A DNA stretch of 12,341 nucleotides, taken from contig JAHRAJ010000020.1 in the NCBI GenBank assembly GCA_020027365.1, positions 1 to 12,341 of the forward strand, given 5' to 3'. This document shows positions 1 to 6,882 of the stretch, piece after piece; position 1 is the stretch's first letter, and each line of letters starts with the position of its first letter. This DNA is from Cenarchaeum sp. (lineage in GTDB: Archaea; Thermoproteota; Nitrososphaeria; Nitrososphaerales; Nitrosopumilaceae). A model generated the notes under the pieces. It had not been told where the DNA came from, did not search any database, and worked only from the letters and a program-made list of their open reading frames with translations. The position numbers and the translations under genes are program-made.

Positions 1-106
1 TGCATTCGGGACAGCGGATCCGTTTCTTCTTTTCGTACAGGTCCGACATTGTCATTGCAGCGTGCCGCTTGTCATGAAACATCCTTGACATTTCGCCGAG
101 ATCCAT
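1..106 (-). CDS. Partial small putative zinc-binding protein (N-terminal 35 codons)
   Basis: An open frame reads leftward from an ATG at 106-104 to the window edge, giving 35 codons beginning MDLGEMSRMFHDKR and ending in Cys-Pro-Glu-Cys. The CPEC pair resembles half of a zinc-ribbon knuckle, but the partner cysteines would lie beyond the window or upstream. A TATA-like box (TTTTTAAT on the minus strand) is centred about 25 nt before the ATG, which fits a leaderless transcript and supports this start. In the same frame upstream of the ATG, before a stop codon, the codons read Cys-Tyr-Leu-Cys with no usual start codon available. The protein is charged, with no signal peptide or membrane segment. 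I do not recognise the family, and function is unknown. Confidence 0.5.
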   Translation of the reverse strand, partial: MDLGEMSRMFHDKRHAAMTMSDLYEKKKRIRCPEC

Positions 107-127
107 GCGATTGCAAAGATAGCAACC

Positions 128-135
128 ATTAAAAA
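128..135 (-). promoter_or_regulatory. TATA-like box for the partial minus-strand gene
   Basis: The minus strand reads TTTTTAAT here, centred about 25 nt before the ATG at 106. That is the spacing expected in archaea if transcription starts at or next to the start codon. The box lies inside a T-rich stretch that may also terminate the upstream gene, so the assignment is moderate. Confidence 0.45.
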
Positions 136-157
136 CTTAGCTAAAACTAATTTACAA
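131..157 (-). terminator. T-rich probable terminator after the IMPase-family gene
   Basis: Just downstream of the stop codon of the 164-979 gene, the minus strand has several T runs (TTTT and TTTTT) around the perfect palindrome TTAGCTAA (137-144). Archaeal termination is typically driven by T-rich tracts, with no long hairpin required. The same bases overlap the promoter of the next gene. Confidence 0.45.
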
Positions 158-163
158 TCACCT

Positions 164-979
164 TTATCCTTTCATCACCTTGTCTAGTATTCCCCTGTTG
201 GCCGCCGCCACAAAGGAGAGTCTGGCCTCGTAGCTCAGGTTGGAGTCTAGCGGGTTGTACCGGGAGTCAAGGACCAGCCCGCCTGCCTCCTTGATCAGGA
301 TGTACCCTGCGGCTATGTCCTGTATCCGTATCTTGTCGCGCAGGTCTATGTATACGTCCATCATCCCCCTTGCAAGCAGAGCCATCTCCAGCGCGTTTGC
401 GCCAAAGTGTCTGGTGTGGTTGTGGTTTTCAAAGACGGGATCCAGCATCCTCATCACCTCCTTGCTTGCGCCCGAGGTGTTTACCCCGACAATCTTGTAG
501 ATGGGGTCTGTGTCGTGCACCCGCACCTGCCGTCCGTTGAAAAAACACCCGCCGCCCTCCGAGGCCCAATACGAGTCACCGCTTGAGAGATCCGTAATGA
601 CCCCGGACGACACGGAGCTGAGTCTGTCCTGTGTGGCAAAGGCCAGCGAGCAGCAAAAGAATGGGACTCCCCGCACGGCGTTTGCAGAACCGTCAATGGC
701 ATCCATTATGACATACCCACGTGAACCGTCTCCAATCTCCACCCTGCCACACTCCTCGCCCAGGACTATACACCCAAATCCCTCGCCACGGAGGTGATCC
801 AGCACGGCATTCTCGGCCGCAATGTCTATGTTTCTAGATACGTCTCCGCCGGCACCCACGCCGTTGTCGCCGGCGGCCTCCTCGGTTCCGGCCATGCCCC
901 TGACCCGGTCGTATACGGCACTTGATGCCCCCCTGAGCACCTTGGTTACATCATCCACGCCACCGCAATCCTTGCTCAT
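164..979 (-). CDS. Inositol monophosphatase / fructose-1,6-bisphosphatase family enzyme
   Basis: This 271-residue protein has the full length and motif order of the Mg-dependent, Li-sensitive sugar phosphatase superfamily. GEE lies at residues 74-76, the metal-binding DAIDGS at 93-98 (usually DPIDGT) and QDIAAG at 220-225 (usually WDxAAG), followed by EAGG at 231-234. Asp93, Asp96, Asp221 and Glu75/76 are the expected metal ligands. Archaeal members hydrolyse inositol-1-phosphate, fructose-1,6-bisphosphate or both, so roles in gluconeogenesis or inositol-lipid and solute synthesis are all possible; the sequence alone does not decide. The protein is cytosolic, with no signal peptide. The ATG at 979 sits about 25 nt from a TATA-like box, consistent with leaderless expression. 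The gene is monocistronic or the first of a minus-strand unit and diverges from the 1030 gene. Changes from consensus are conservative (Pro to Ala, Thr to Ser), so it is probably active. Confidence 0.88.
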   Translation of the reverse strand: MSKDCGGVDDVTKVLRGASSAVYDRVRGMAGTEEAAGDNGVGAGGDVSRNIDIAAENAVLDHLRGEGFGCIVLGEECGRVEIGDGSRGYVIMDAIDGSANAVRGVPFFCCSLAFATQDRLSSVSSGVITDLSSGDSYWASEGGGCFFNGRQVRVHDTDPIYKIVGVNTSGASKEVMRMLDPVFENHNHTRHFGANALEMALLARGMMDVYIDLRDKIRIQDIAAGYILIKEAGGLVLDSRYNPLDSNLSYEARLSFVAAANRGILDKVMKG

Positions 980-1000
980 AATTTATGGATTTTTTCAAGG

Positions 1001-1009
1001 CATAAATAG
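1001..1009. promoter_or_regulatory. Single TATA-like box between divergent start codons
   Basis: The plus strand reads CATAAATAG and the minus strand CTATTTATG. Its centre (about 1005) is roughly 25 nt from both the ATG at 979 (minus) and the GTG at 1030 (plus). No second TATA-like sequence is evident at the right distance on either side in this 50-bp gap, so the one element may serve both leaderless genes. Confidence 0.6.
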
Positions 1010-1029
1010 CAACGGGTGGGTGGTGTGCC

Positions 1030-2145
1030 GTGGATGGCAAGGATCGGTCGGTGGCGGGCAAGATGGCATTGCTGGGCACTCGGCCTGGCAGGCGTATTCT
1101 GGGACACGGGCTGGCAAAGTCAGAGGGGTACACGATGTACCGCCTGTACGGGGACCAAACCCGAGCCGCGTTTCCCGACTTTGCGGACAGGTTTGCGCGC
1201 GGCCTGCATGCGGCCATAAAGTCCGATCCAAGCCCGGCATCGACCCAGCAGGCGTTTGGCGACGAGGTGGGCTCGTCCGAGATTATCCTCAAGCCCCAGG
1301 AGATTGACCGCGTGCAGACCCGGCTGCAGGATGCGGACATCCTGCGCGACCGGGTCGGCCGGATACTGGACTCTAACTTTGTAAAGATGACCTTTCCTGT
1401 GTTCAACGCGCTGTTTGACGCGGCGTCACGGCATGCGGGGGGTGCGGGTGCCGAGCTGAAACAGGATGTGGTAGAGGGACACATCATGGCCATAGATCTC
1501 AGCGAACCCATGGACAGGATTGTGGATCGTGACGAGGATTTGGAGTATCTGGACGACTACAAGCTGATAAACCCGTACATCCTGAGCATGGCGCGCGAGA
1601 GAATATCGCGGGGCGGCGAGGCGGTTCTGCACGAGTTTGAGGCCGGGTTCCGCGACGCCCGGGCCGGCCAGCACCTGGACGAGCGGCTAAAATCCAGGCC
1701 CGCCGAGATTACAGAGGAGGACATGACCGTCTCGTACAAAAAGTATCGCGCCGTCATGGGAACCGCCGGGCGCAACATGGCGCTGGCCGCCCGGCCGCTC
1801 GGGGAGATATTCTGTGCTGGCATGGCGCACGCCGCCGAGGGGGTGGGGTGCGGAAACGAGATTGAAGACTCGATCAAGGGCAGGCTTGTCAAGGTGCCGT
1901 CATGGCCCCTGTACTACTCGCTGCTGACCGGGGATGTCCGCCGCGGGTTTGCGATGGCGTTGGACCGGGGAATGACGTACCTGCGCGAGGCCCGCACCAC
2001 CCTTGACATGCTGCCAGAGGGGTTTTCCCACACCAAGTTTCTAGAGTTTTTGTTCCTGACCGTGGAACACTACAACCTGTTTTGGTACGGCAGGCTGCGC
2101 GGGACCAACATGTGGGCGGATCTAGAGTCGGGGCTCCCGGGGTGA
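1030..2145 (+). CDS. Conserved-looking hypothetical protein upstream of rfcL (371 aa)
   Basis: I do not recognise this protein. It is 371 residues, soluble and apparently mostly helical, with many Arg/Asp/Glu residues and no clear signal peptide, membrane segment or nucleotide-binding loop. Distinct stretches include a charged region at 150-175 (many Asp/Glu), a Lys/Tyr/Arg segment at 235-241, and an aromatic C-terminal third with SWPLYYSLLTGDVRRGF at 291-307 and HYNLFWYGRLRG at 347-358. Four Cys/His-type residues around 262-274 (Cys262, His267, Cys274) do not form a known metal motif. The GTG at 1030 is preferred because it lies about 25 nt after a TATA-like box; an ATG at 1063 is an alternative. 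The stop overlaps the ribosome-binding site of rfcL, suggesting co-expression and translational coupling. A DNA-replication link is only inferred from position. Confidence 0.75.
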   Translation: MDGKDRSVAGKMALLGTRPGRRILGHGLAKSEGYTMYRLYGDQTRAAFPDFADRFARGLHAAIKSDPSPASTQQAFGDEVGSSEIILKPQEIDRVQTRLQDADILRDRVGRILDSNFVKMTFPVFNALFDAASRHAGGAGAELKQDVVEGHIMAIDLSEPMDRIVDRDEDLEYLDDYKLINPYILSMARERISRGGEAVLHEFEAGFRDARAGQHLDERLKSRPAEITEEDMTVSYKKYRAVMGTAGRNMALAARPLGEIFCAGMAHAAEGVGCGNEIEDSIKGRLVKVPSWPLYYSLLTGDVRRGFAMALDRGMTYLREARTTLDMLPEGFSHTKFLEFLFLTVEHYNLFWYGRLRGTNMWADLESGLPG

Positions 2146-2146
2146 T
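2141..2146 (+). promoter_or_regulatory. Ribosome-binding site of rfcL overlapping the upstream stop codon
   Basis: GGTGAT is complementary to the ATCACC near the 3' end of archaeal 16S rRNA and contains the TGA stop (2143-2145) of the preceding gene. It lies 4 nt before ATG 2151 and 7 nt before ATG 2154, so it fixes the rfcL start to this ATGATG pair and not to codons farther upstream. Confidence 0.65.
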
Positions 2147-2150
2147 CGGC

Positions 2151-3356
2151 ATGATGTGGTCCGAAAAGTACAGGCCCCGCGAGGTGGGCGACATGGTGGG
2201 CAACGAGGAGGCCCGCGCGGCCGTCATCGAGTGGTTTGCCAAGTGGAAAAAGGGGACAAAGCCCATCCTGCTCACGGGCCCCCCCGGCGTGGGCAAGACC
2301 ACGATTGCAGGCATAGCCGCAAGACGGTTTGGATACGACATGATAGGACTCAACGCCAGCGACGTTCGCAGCAAGTCGAGGATAACCGAGGTGCTCTCGC
2401 CCGTACTGGGAAACACAAGCGTGATCGGTTCGCCGATGATATTCGTCGACGAGGTTGACGGGATACACGGCCGCGCCGATTACGGGGGCGCCGACGCGCT
2501 AATCCGCATACTAAAGGAGGCCACGGTTCCAATCGTGCTTGCCGCAAACCGCGACGACTCTGCCAAGATGAAGGCGGTCAAAAAGGCTGCCAAGACCATA
2601 CGGTTCAGGCCGCTGCCCCCGCGGCTGCTGCGCATATACCTCCAAAGCGTACTTACAAAGGAGGGCGCCACACTGGGCCCGGGTACGATGATCAACATAG
2701 TGAGCGAGTCCCGCGGGGACATCCGCTCCATACTAAACTCGGCGCAGGCCAACGTCTCCGGATTTGATCCTCCCACGGACAGGTCGTTTGAGGCGCTCAA
2801 CGTGGAGGATGGCGTCAACGCGTTCTTCAAGGCGCGGTCTGTAGACGAGGCACGGTCCGTCCTGTACTCCCTGCGGATAGATCCACGCCAGAAGATTGGC
2901 GCATTCTACTCTAGCGTGATCACAAGCGACGTGCCCGCCGGCCCTGAGATGGCCGCGATGTTGCGCGCCGTCTCCGAGGCGGACATGCTTTACGGCAGGA
3001 TAATCCGCACGCAAAACTGGCGGCTGCTCCGGTATCTGGACTCGATCCTGCTGGGGCTGTACAGGGCGGGTGACGGGGCCAAGGGAGGCGAGGCAGCCCC
3101 GCCCAGAATCCGGTACACCCAGTACAACCTGCCGTGGCCCCTGCTCAACAGGATACGGTGGGACGGCGCAAAGATGAGGTCGCTGTGCCAGCTGCTGGGG
3201 GGCATGTTTCACGCCTCGCGCAGCTCCGTGGCCTCGCTGTACCTGCCGTTCATGCTGTTCCAAATGAGGAACGGGCGGCTGGATCCCGGGTCGGAGATGA
3301 ACCTGGGCGAGGATTTGGACGGGTTTGTCAAAAAGGAGGCGGGGCTGGCCAAATGA
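2151..3356 (+). CDS. rfcL: Replication factor C large subunit (clamp loader)
   Basis: RfcL works with the small subunit RfcS to load the PCNA sliding clamp onto primed DNA using ATP. This 401-residue protein starts with the characteristic WSEKYRP and has Walker A GPPGVGKT (43-50), Walker B IFVDEVDG (97-104), a sensor 1 region LAANRDD (130-136) and sensor 2 SRGDIRSILN (187-196). The SRC motif of small subunits is not present, which supports the large-subunit call. The C-terminal collar domain follows (about 210-375). The C-terminus is short: many archaeal RfcL proteins end in a Lys-rich tail and a PCNA-interacting QxxhxxFF box, whereas here only a degenerate GEDLDGFV (386-393) is seen. The start is ATG 2151 or 2154, chosen from the GGTGAT site. 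The stop overlaps the next gene by ATGA. The gene sits second in a three-gene cluster. Confidence 0.94.
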   Translation: MMWSEKYRPREVGDMVGNEEARAAVIEWFAKWKKGTKPILLTGPPGVGKTTIAGIAARRFGYDMIGLNASDVRSKSRITEVLSPVLGNTSVIGSPMIFVDEVDGIHGRADYGGADALIRILKEATVPIVLAANRDDSAKMKAVKKAAKTIRFRPLPPRLLRIYLQSVLTKEGATLGPGTMINIVSESRGDIRSILNSAQANVSGFDPPTDRSFEALNVEDGVNAFFKARSVDEARSVLYSLRIDPRQKIGAFYSSVITSDVPAGPEMAAMLRAVSEADMLYGRIIRTQNWRLLRYLDSILLGLYRAGDGAKGGEAAPPRIRYTQYNLPWPLLNRIRWDGAKMRSLCQLLGGMFHASRSSVASLYLPFMLFQMRNGRLDPGSEMNLGEDLDGFVKKEAGLAK

Positions 3357-3667
3357 GCTGGCGCAAGATCAACATCAAGTTTGCAGGCACCTGCGTGGTG
3401 TGCGGCAAGCGGGTAGAGGCAAACACGACGGGGTTGTGGGCCAAGGATGTGGGCATAAAGCACGAGGGGTGCGCCCAGGCTGCCACGATCGACTGCATCA
3501 TATGCGGCGCGCCGGCCGGGTGCACGGAATGCGAGTTTGGCGAGGACTGTGACACGGAAAAGGTGTCACAACCCTGCATCTGCAAAAGATGCGGCGACAC
3601 GCCCGATCCGTTTGGCCCGTACCGGGCCGCCGCAGGCAAAAAGTTTCGCCTGCTCAACACCACATAG
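3353..3667 (+). CDS. Small cysteine-rich putative zinc-finger protein
   Basis: This 104-residue protein has 11 cysteines at 14, 17, 40, 48, 51, 57, 60, 66, 75, 77 and 80. CxxC pairs occur at 14-17, 48-51, 57-60 and 77-80. The N-terminal part, with GTCVVCGKRV followed about 20 residues later by a lone His/Cys, resembles the small Cys-type zinc fingers found on archaeal topoisomerases and ligases, so nucleic-acid or protein binding is plausible. The second half has enough cysteines for one or two further metal sites, and an Fe-S cluster cannot be excluded. Its ATG overlaps the rfcL stop (ATGA at 3353-3356), implying coupled translation and perhaps a role in replication or repair. I do not recognise a named family. 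The long in-frame extension upstream (back to 3134) is rejected because it lies inside rfcL. Confidence 0.8.
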   Translation: MSWRKINIKFAGTCVVCGKRVEANTTGLWAKDVGIKHEGCAQAATIDCIICGAPAGCTECEFGEDCDTEKVSQPCICKRCGDTPDPFGPYRAAAGKKFRLLNTT

Positions 3668-3789
3668 CAAAGTCGCCGGCGGCGGTGATGGCTGGTGGGG
3701 ACTCCATGATGCGCACGCACGTGGGTGCAACCGGCGCGGCCGCCACCGTCCATGGCCCCCCCGGCGGCAATCCGATTGGCCGACCAAAA

Positions 3790-3797
3790 TTAATATA
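3790..3797 (+). promoter_or_regulatory. TATA box of the carboxylase operon
   Basis: TTAATATA follows an A-rich segment and is centred about 32 nt before ATG 3826, predicting a leader of only about 5 nt. No GGAGG/GGTGA site precedes the ATG, consistent with a leaderless or near-leaderless mRNA. A short inverted repeat, TTGG-CCGA-CCAA (3776-3787), lies immediately upstream where the BRE or an operator would be. The rest of the 158-bp gap (3668-3775) is GC-rich with no gene seen. Confidence 0.7.
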
Positions 3798-3825
3798 GGC
3801 TACGGCGGGCCCTCCATGCGGGGCA

Positions 3826-5373
3826 ATGCATTCAGACAAACTTGAGAACTATGCCGGCATGAAAAGGGTTGCCCTGCAGGGGGGCGGCGACGCCCGGATA
3901 GAGGCCCAGCACGGCAAGGGCAAGCTTACGGCCCGTGAGAGGATTTCGCTACTGATGGACGAGGGCACGTTTGTCGAGATGGATCCGATGGTCACCCACC
4001 ACTATCACGAGTATGACATGCAGAACAAAAAGTTCTTTGGCGACGGCGTCGTGGGCGGGTACGGGCTGATAAACGGCCGGCAGACCTTTGTGTTTGCATA
4101 CGACTTTACCGTGCTGGGCGGGACGCTAAGCCAGATGGGGGCCAAAAAGATCACAAAGCTCATGGATCACGCGGTCCGGACGGGGTGCCCCATCGTGGGA
4201 ATCATGGACTCGGGGGGCGCGCGGATCCAAGAGGGGATTATGAGTCTGGACGGGTTTGCCGACATTTTTTACCACAACCAGCTTGCGTCGGGGGTAATCC
4301 CGCAAATAACCGCCAGCATAGGGCCCTCCGCGGGCGGGTCCGTATACTCGCCGGCCATGACCGACTTTATAGTAATGGTGGACAAGGCCGCCACCATGTT
4401 TGTCACCGGACCCGACGTGGTCAAGACCGTTCTGGGCGAGGAGATCGGCGCCGACGAGCTTGGGGGCGCCATGTCGCACGGATCAAAGAGCGGCGTGGCG
4501 CACTTTGTCGCAGAAAACGAGTACGAGTGCATGGACCGCATCAAGACGCTGCTGTCATATGTGCCACAAAACAACACGCAACGGCCTCCCTCTGTACGAC
4601 CCGGTGACAATCCCAACCGGCTGGACGCCGGACTGGCGGACATCATTCCAGAAAACCCGCTCCAGCCGTACGACATGCACGAGATTATAAACTCGATCGT
4701 GGACGACCGCGAGTTTTTCGAGGTACACGAGCTGTTTGCACCCAACATCATAGTGGGATATGCCCGGATGGACGGCACCACCGTCGGCATCGTGGCAAAC
4801 CAGCCCGCCGCGCTGGCCGGCGCGCTGGACATCGACTCGTCAAACAAGGCGGCCCGGTTTATCCGGTTTTGCGACGCCTTTAACACGCCGATCATAACGC
4901 TGGTGGACACGCCCGGATACATGCCCGGATCCCACCAGGAGCACAACGGAATAATCAGGCACGGAAGCAAGCTGCTGTATGCATACTGCGAGGCCACGGT
5001 TCCCCGCATAACAATAGTCGTAGGCAAGGCGTACGGCGGTGCATACATCGCCATGGGCAGCAAAAACCTGCGGACCGACGTAAACTATGCATGGCCTACG
5101 GCCCGGTGTGCGGTGCTTGGCGCCGAGGCGGCGGTCAAGATTATGAACCGCAAGGATCTGGCGGCGGCCGGCGACCCCGAGGATCTCAAAAAGCGGCTGA
5201 CCGACGAGTTTGCAGAAAAGTTCGACAACCCGTACGTGGCAGCGTCCCACGGCACGGTGGACAACGTGATAGACCCCTCCGAGACCAGGCCCATGATAAT
5301 CAAGGCGCTGCGCATGCTTGCAGGCAAGCGGGATCGGCACCTGCCTCGCAAGCACGGAAACATAAACCTGTGA
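3826..5373 (+). CDS. pccB: Acetyl-CoA/propionyl-CoA carboxylase, carboxyltransferase (beta) subunit
   Basis: This subunit transfers the carboxyl group from carboxybiotin to acetyl-CoA or propionyl-CoA, giving malonyl-CoA or methylmalonyl-CoA. In thaumarchaea the enzyme is the CO2-fixing carboxylase of the 3-hydroxypropionate/4-hydroxybutyrate cycle, since these archaea lack bacterial-type fatty acid synthesis. The 515 residues match the usual PccB/AccD-type length, with N- and C-terminal crotonase-like halves. Visible motifs are DSGGARIQEG (128-137), the N-half oxyanion segment GPSAGG (166-171), VDTPGYMPGSHQE (360-372), GIIRHGSKLLYAY (375-387) and the C-half GKAYGGAY (400-407). It is cytosolic. 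The start is the only ATG well placed behind the TATA box. It is the first gene of a three-gene operon with the biotin carboxylase 6 nt downstream. Substrate preference cannot be read reliably from sequence alone; family assignment is very secure. Confidence 0.96.
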   Translation: MHSDKLENYAGMKRVALQGGGDARIEAQHGKGKLTARERISLLMDEGTFVEMDPMVTHHYHEYDMQNKKFFGDGVVGGYGLINGRQTFVFAYDFTVLGGTLSQMGAKKITKLMDHAVRTGCPIVGIMDSGGARIQEGIMSLDGFADIFYHNQLASGVIPQITASIGPSAGGSVYSPAMTDFIVMVDKAATMFVTGPDVVKTVLGEEIGADELGGAMSHGSKSGVAHFVAENEYECMDRIKTLLSYVPQNNTQRPPSVRPGDNPNRLDAGLADIIPENPLQPYDMHEIINSIVDDREFFEVHELFAPNIIVGYARMDGTTVGIVANQPAALAGALDIDSSNKAARFIRFCDAFNTPIITLVDTPGYMPGSHQEHNGIIRHGSKLLYAYCEATVPRITIVVGKAYGGAYIAMGSKNLRTDVNYAWPTARCAVLGAEAAVKIMNRKDLAAAGDPEDLKKRLTDEFAEKFDNPYVAASHGTVDNVIDPSETRPMIIKALRMLAGKRDRHLPRKHGNINL

Positions 5374-5379
5374 TTGGCC

Positions 5380-6882
5380 ATGATTGAAAAGGTACTGATA
5401 GCAAACAGGGGGGAGATAGCACTGAGGGTCATCCGTACGTGCAGGGCGATGGGGATACGGACGGTCGCCGTCTACTCTGACGAGGATCGCGACTCGCTGC
5501 ACGTAAAGCAGGCGACCGAGGCGTATCACATAGGCGAGGCGGCCCCGGCAAAGTCGTATCTAAACCAGGATCGGATGCTGGAGGTCCTGCAATCCTCCGG
5601 TGCCGACGCGGTGCACCCCGGCTACGGCTTTTTGTCAGAAAACGACGACTTTGCAAGGCTGTGCGAAAAAAACGGCATCAACTTTATCGGCCCGTCTGCA
5701 GACTCGATGAACCTGTGCGGCGACAAGATGCGGTGCAAGGCGGCCATGCTAAAGGCCGGGGTGCCGACCGTCCCGGGAAGCCCCGATCTGGTAGCCGACG
5801 CAGACGAGGCCGCCAAGATTGCAAACGAGATTGGATATCCCGTGCTGCTAAAGTCCGTATACGGCGGCGGAGGGCGCGGCATCCGGCTGGCCCGCAACGA
5901 CGAGGAGCTCCGCGCCGGATACGAGTCTGTCACGGGCGAGTCCATTGCGGCTGTGGGCAAGTCGGCCATACTGGTCGAAAAGTTTCTTGAAAAGACCAGG
6001 CACATCGAATACCAGATGGCGCGCGATACGCACGGAAACTCCGTCCACATATTCGAAAGAGAGTGCTCCATACAGCGGCGCAACCAAAAGCTGATCGAGC
6101 AGACCCCCTCGCCCGTGGTGGACGAGGAGACGCGGGCGCGCGTGGGGGAGGTTGTATGCAATGCGTCAGACGCCGTCGGATATACAAACCTGGGCACGGC
6201 CGAGTTTCTCCGGGCCGACACGGCCGAGTTTTATTTCATAGAGATCAACGCACGCCTGCAGGTGGAGCACCCGATCACAGAGTATGTGTCGGGACTGGAC
6301 CTGGTAAAGCTGCAGATCGACATTGCAAACGGCGAACCAATCCCCTTTAAGCAGGACGACCTAAAGATGAACGGGTATGCCATCGAGTGCAGGATAAACG
6401 CAGAGGACACGTTTTTGGACTTTGCGCCATCCACGGGCCCGGTCCCCGGCGTCGCACTGCCTGCCGGTCCCGGCGTCCGGTGTGACACATACCTGTATCC
6501 CGGATGCACGGTATCTCCGTTTTACGATTCGCTGATGGCAAAGCTTGTCACGTGGGGACAGACATTTGAAGAGTCGCGCCTCCGAATGCTCGGCGCGCTA
6601 GAGGACTTTTACATACGCGGGGTCGAGACGTCAATCCCGCTGTACAAGACCATCCTGCGCACCGACGAGTACCGCAACGGTGATCTGTCGACCGACTTTT
6701 TGAAGAGGCATGACATTCTTGCACGGCTAGAGGCCGACATAAAGTCGGATCAGGCTGACAGAAGGGACGCGGCGCTGGCGGCTGCCATCATGCACGGCGA
6801 ATACCTACAACACAGGACTGCGTCCGATTCGGGCCGCGTGGATGGGGGCGACGACCTGTTGTGGCGCGGGGGGATGGCATGA
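5380..6882 (+). CDS. accC: Acetyl-CoA/propionyl-CoA carboxylase, biotin carboxylase subunit
   Basis: This ATP-grasp enzyme carboxylates the biotin on the carrier protein with bicarbonate and ATP. The 500 residues begin MIEKVLIANRGEIA. They contain HPGYGFLSEN (79-88), ATP-binding Lys116 and Lys158 with the Gly-rich loop YGGGGRGI (161-168), ERECSIQRRNQK (226-237), metal ligands Glu275 and Glu288, catalytic Arg292 in EINARLQVEHP and Arg338 in ECRINAED. Numbering is nearly identical to E. coli AccC, but Asn235 stands where the bacterial enzyme has His236. After the biotin carboxylase core (about 1-445) there is a roughly 55-residue tail with a helical Ala-rich segment (464-478). ATG 5380 is chosen; a TTG at 5374 would add two residues. 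The upstream stop lies at 5371-5373, and the 3' end overlaps the biotin carrier gene by ATGA. All key catalytic residues are intact. Confidence 0.96.
   Translation: MIEKVLIANRGEIALRVIRTCRAMGIRTVAVYSDEDRDSLHVKQATEAYHIGEAAPAKSYLNQDRMLEVLQSSGADAVHPGYGFLSENDDFARLCEKNGINFIGPSADSMNLCGDKMRCKAAMLKAGVPTVPGSPDLVADADEAAKIANEIGYPVLLKSVYGGGGRGIRLARNDEELRAGYESVTGESIAAVGKSAILVEKFLEKTRHIEYQMARDTHGNSVHIFERECSIQRRNQKLIEQTPSPVVDEETRARVGEVVCNASDAVGYTNLGTAEFLRADTAEFYFIEINARLQVEHPITEYVSGLDLVKLQIDIANGEPIPFKQDDLKMNGYAIECRINAEDTFLDFAPSTGPVPGVALPAGPGVRCDTYLYPGCTVSPFYDSLMAKLVTWGQTFEESRLRMLGALEDFYIRGVETSIPLYKTILRTDEYRNGDLSTDFLKRHDILARLEADIKSDQADRRDAALAAAIMHGEYLQHRTASDSGRVDGGDDLLWRGGMA

Noticed and set aside
951..1511. 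Minus-strand open frame spanning the divergent promoter
   Set aside because: It would overlap both the IMPase start and the 371-residue gene and has low-complexity Ser/Arg composition without family features.
2082..2150. Upstream GTG extension of rfcL
   Set aside because: It would overlap the previous gene by more than 60 bp; homology begins at the Met-Trp-Ser-Glu-Lys-Tyr segment and the GGTGAT site points to 2151/2154.
3776..3787. TTGG-CCGA-CCAA as a defined repressor operator for the carboxylase operon
   Set aside because: Its position next to the TATA box is suggestive, but the arms are only 4 bp and there is no second copy; it is noted only within the promoter entry.
4269..5063. Minus-strand open frame of 264 codons
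   Set aside because: It is antisense to the catalytic core of the carboxyltransferase; long antisense frames are expected in GC-rich genes, and the product has no recognisable motif.
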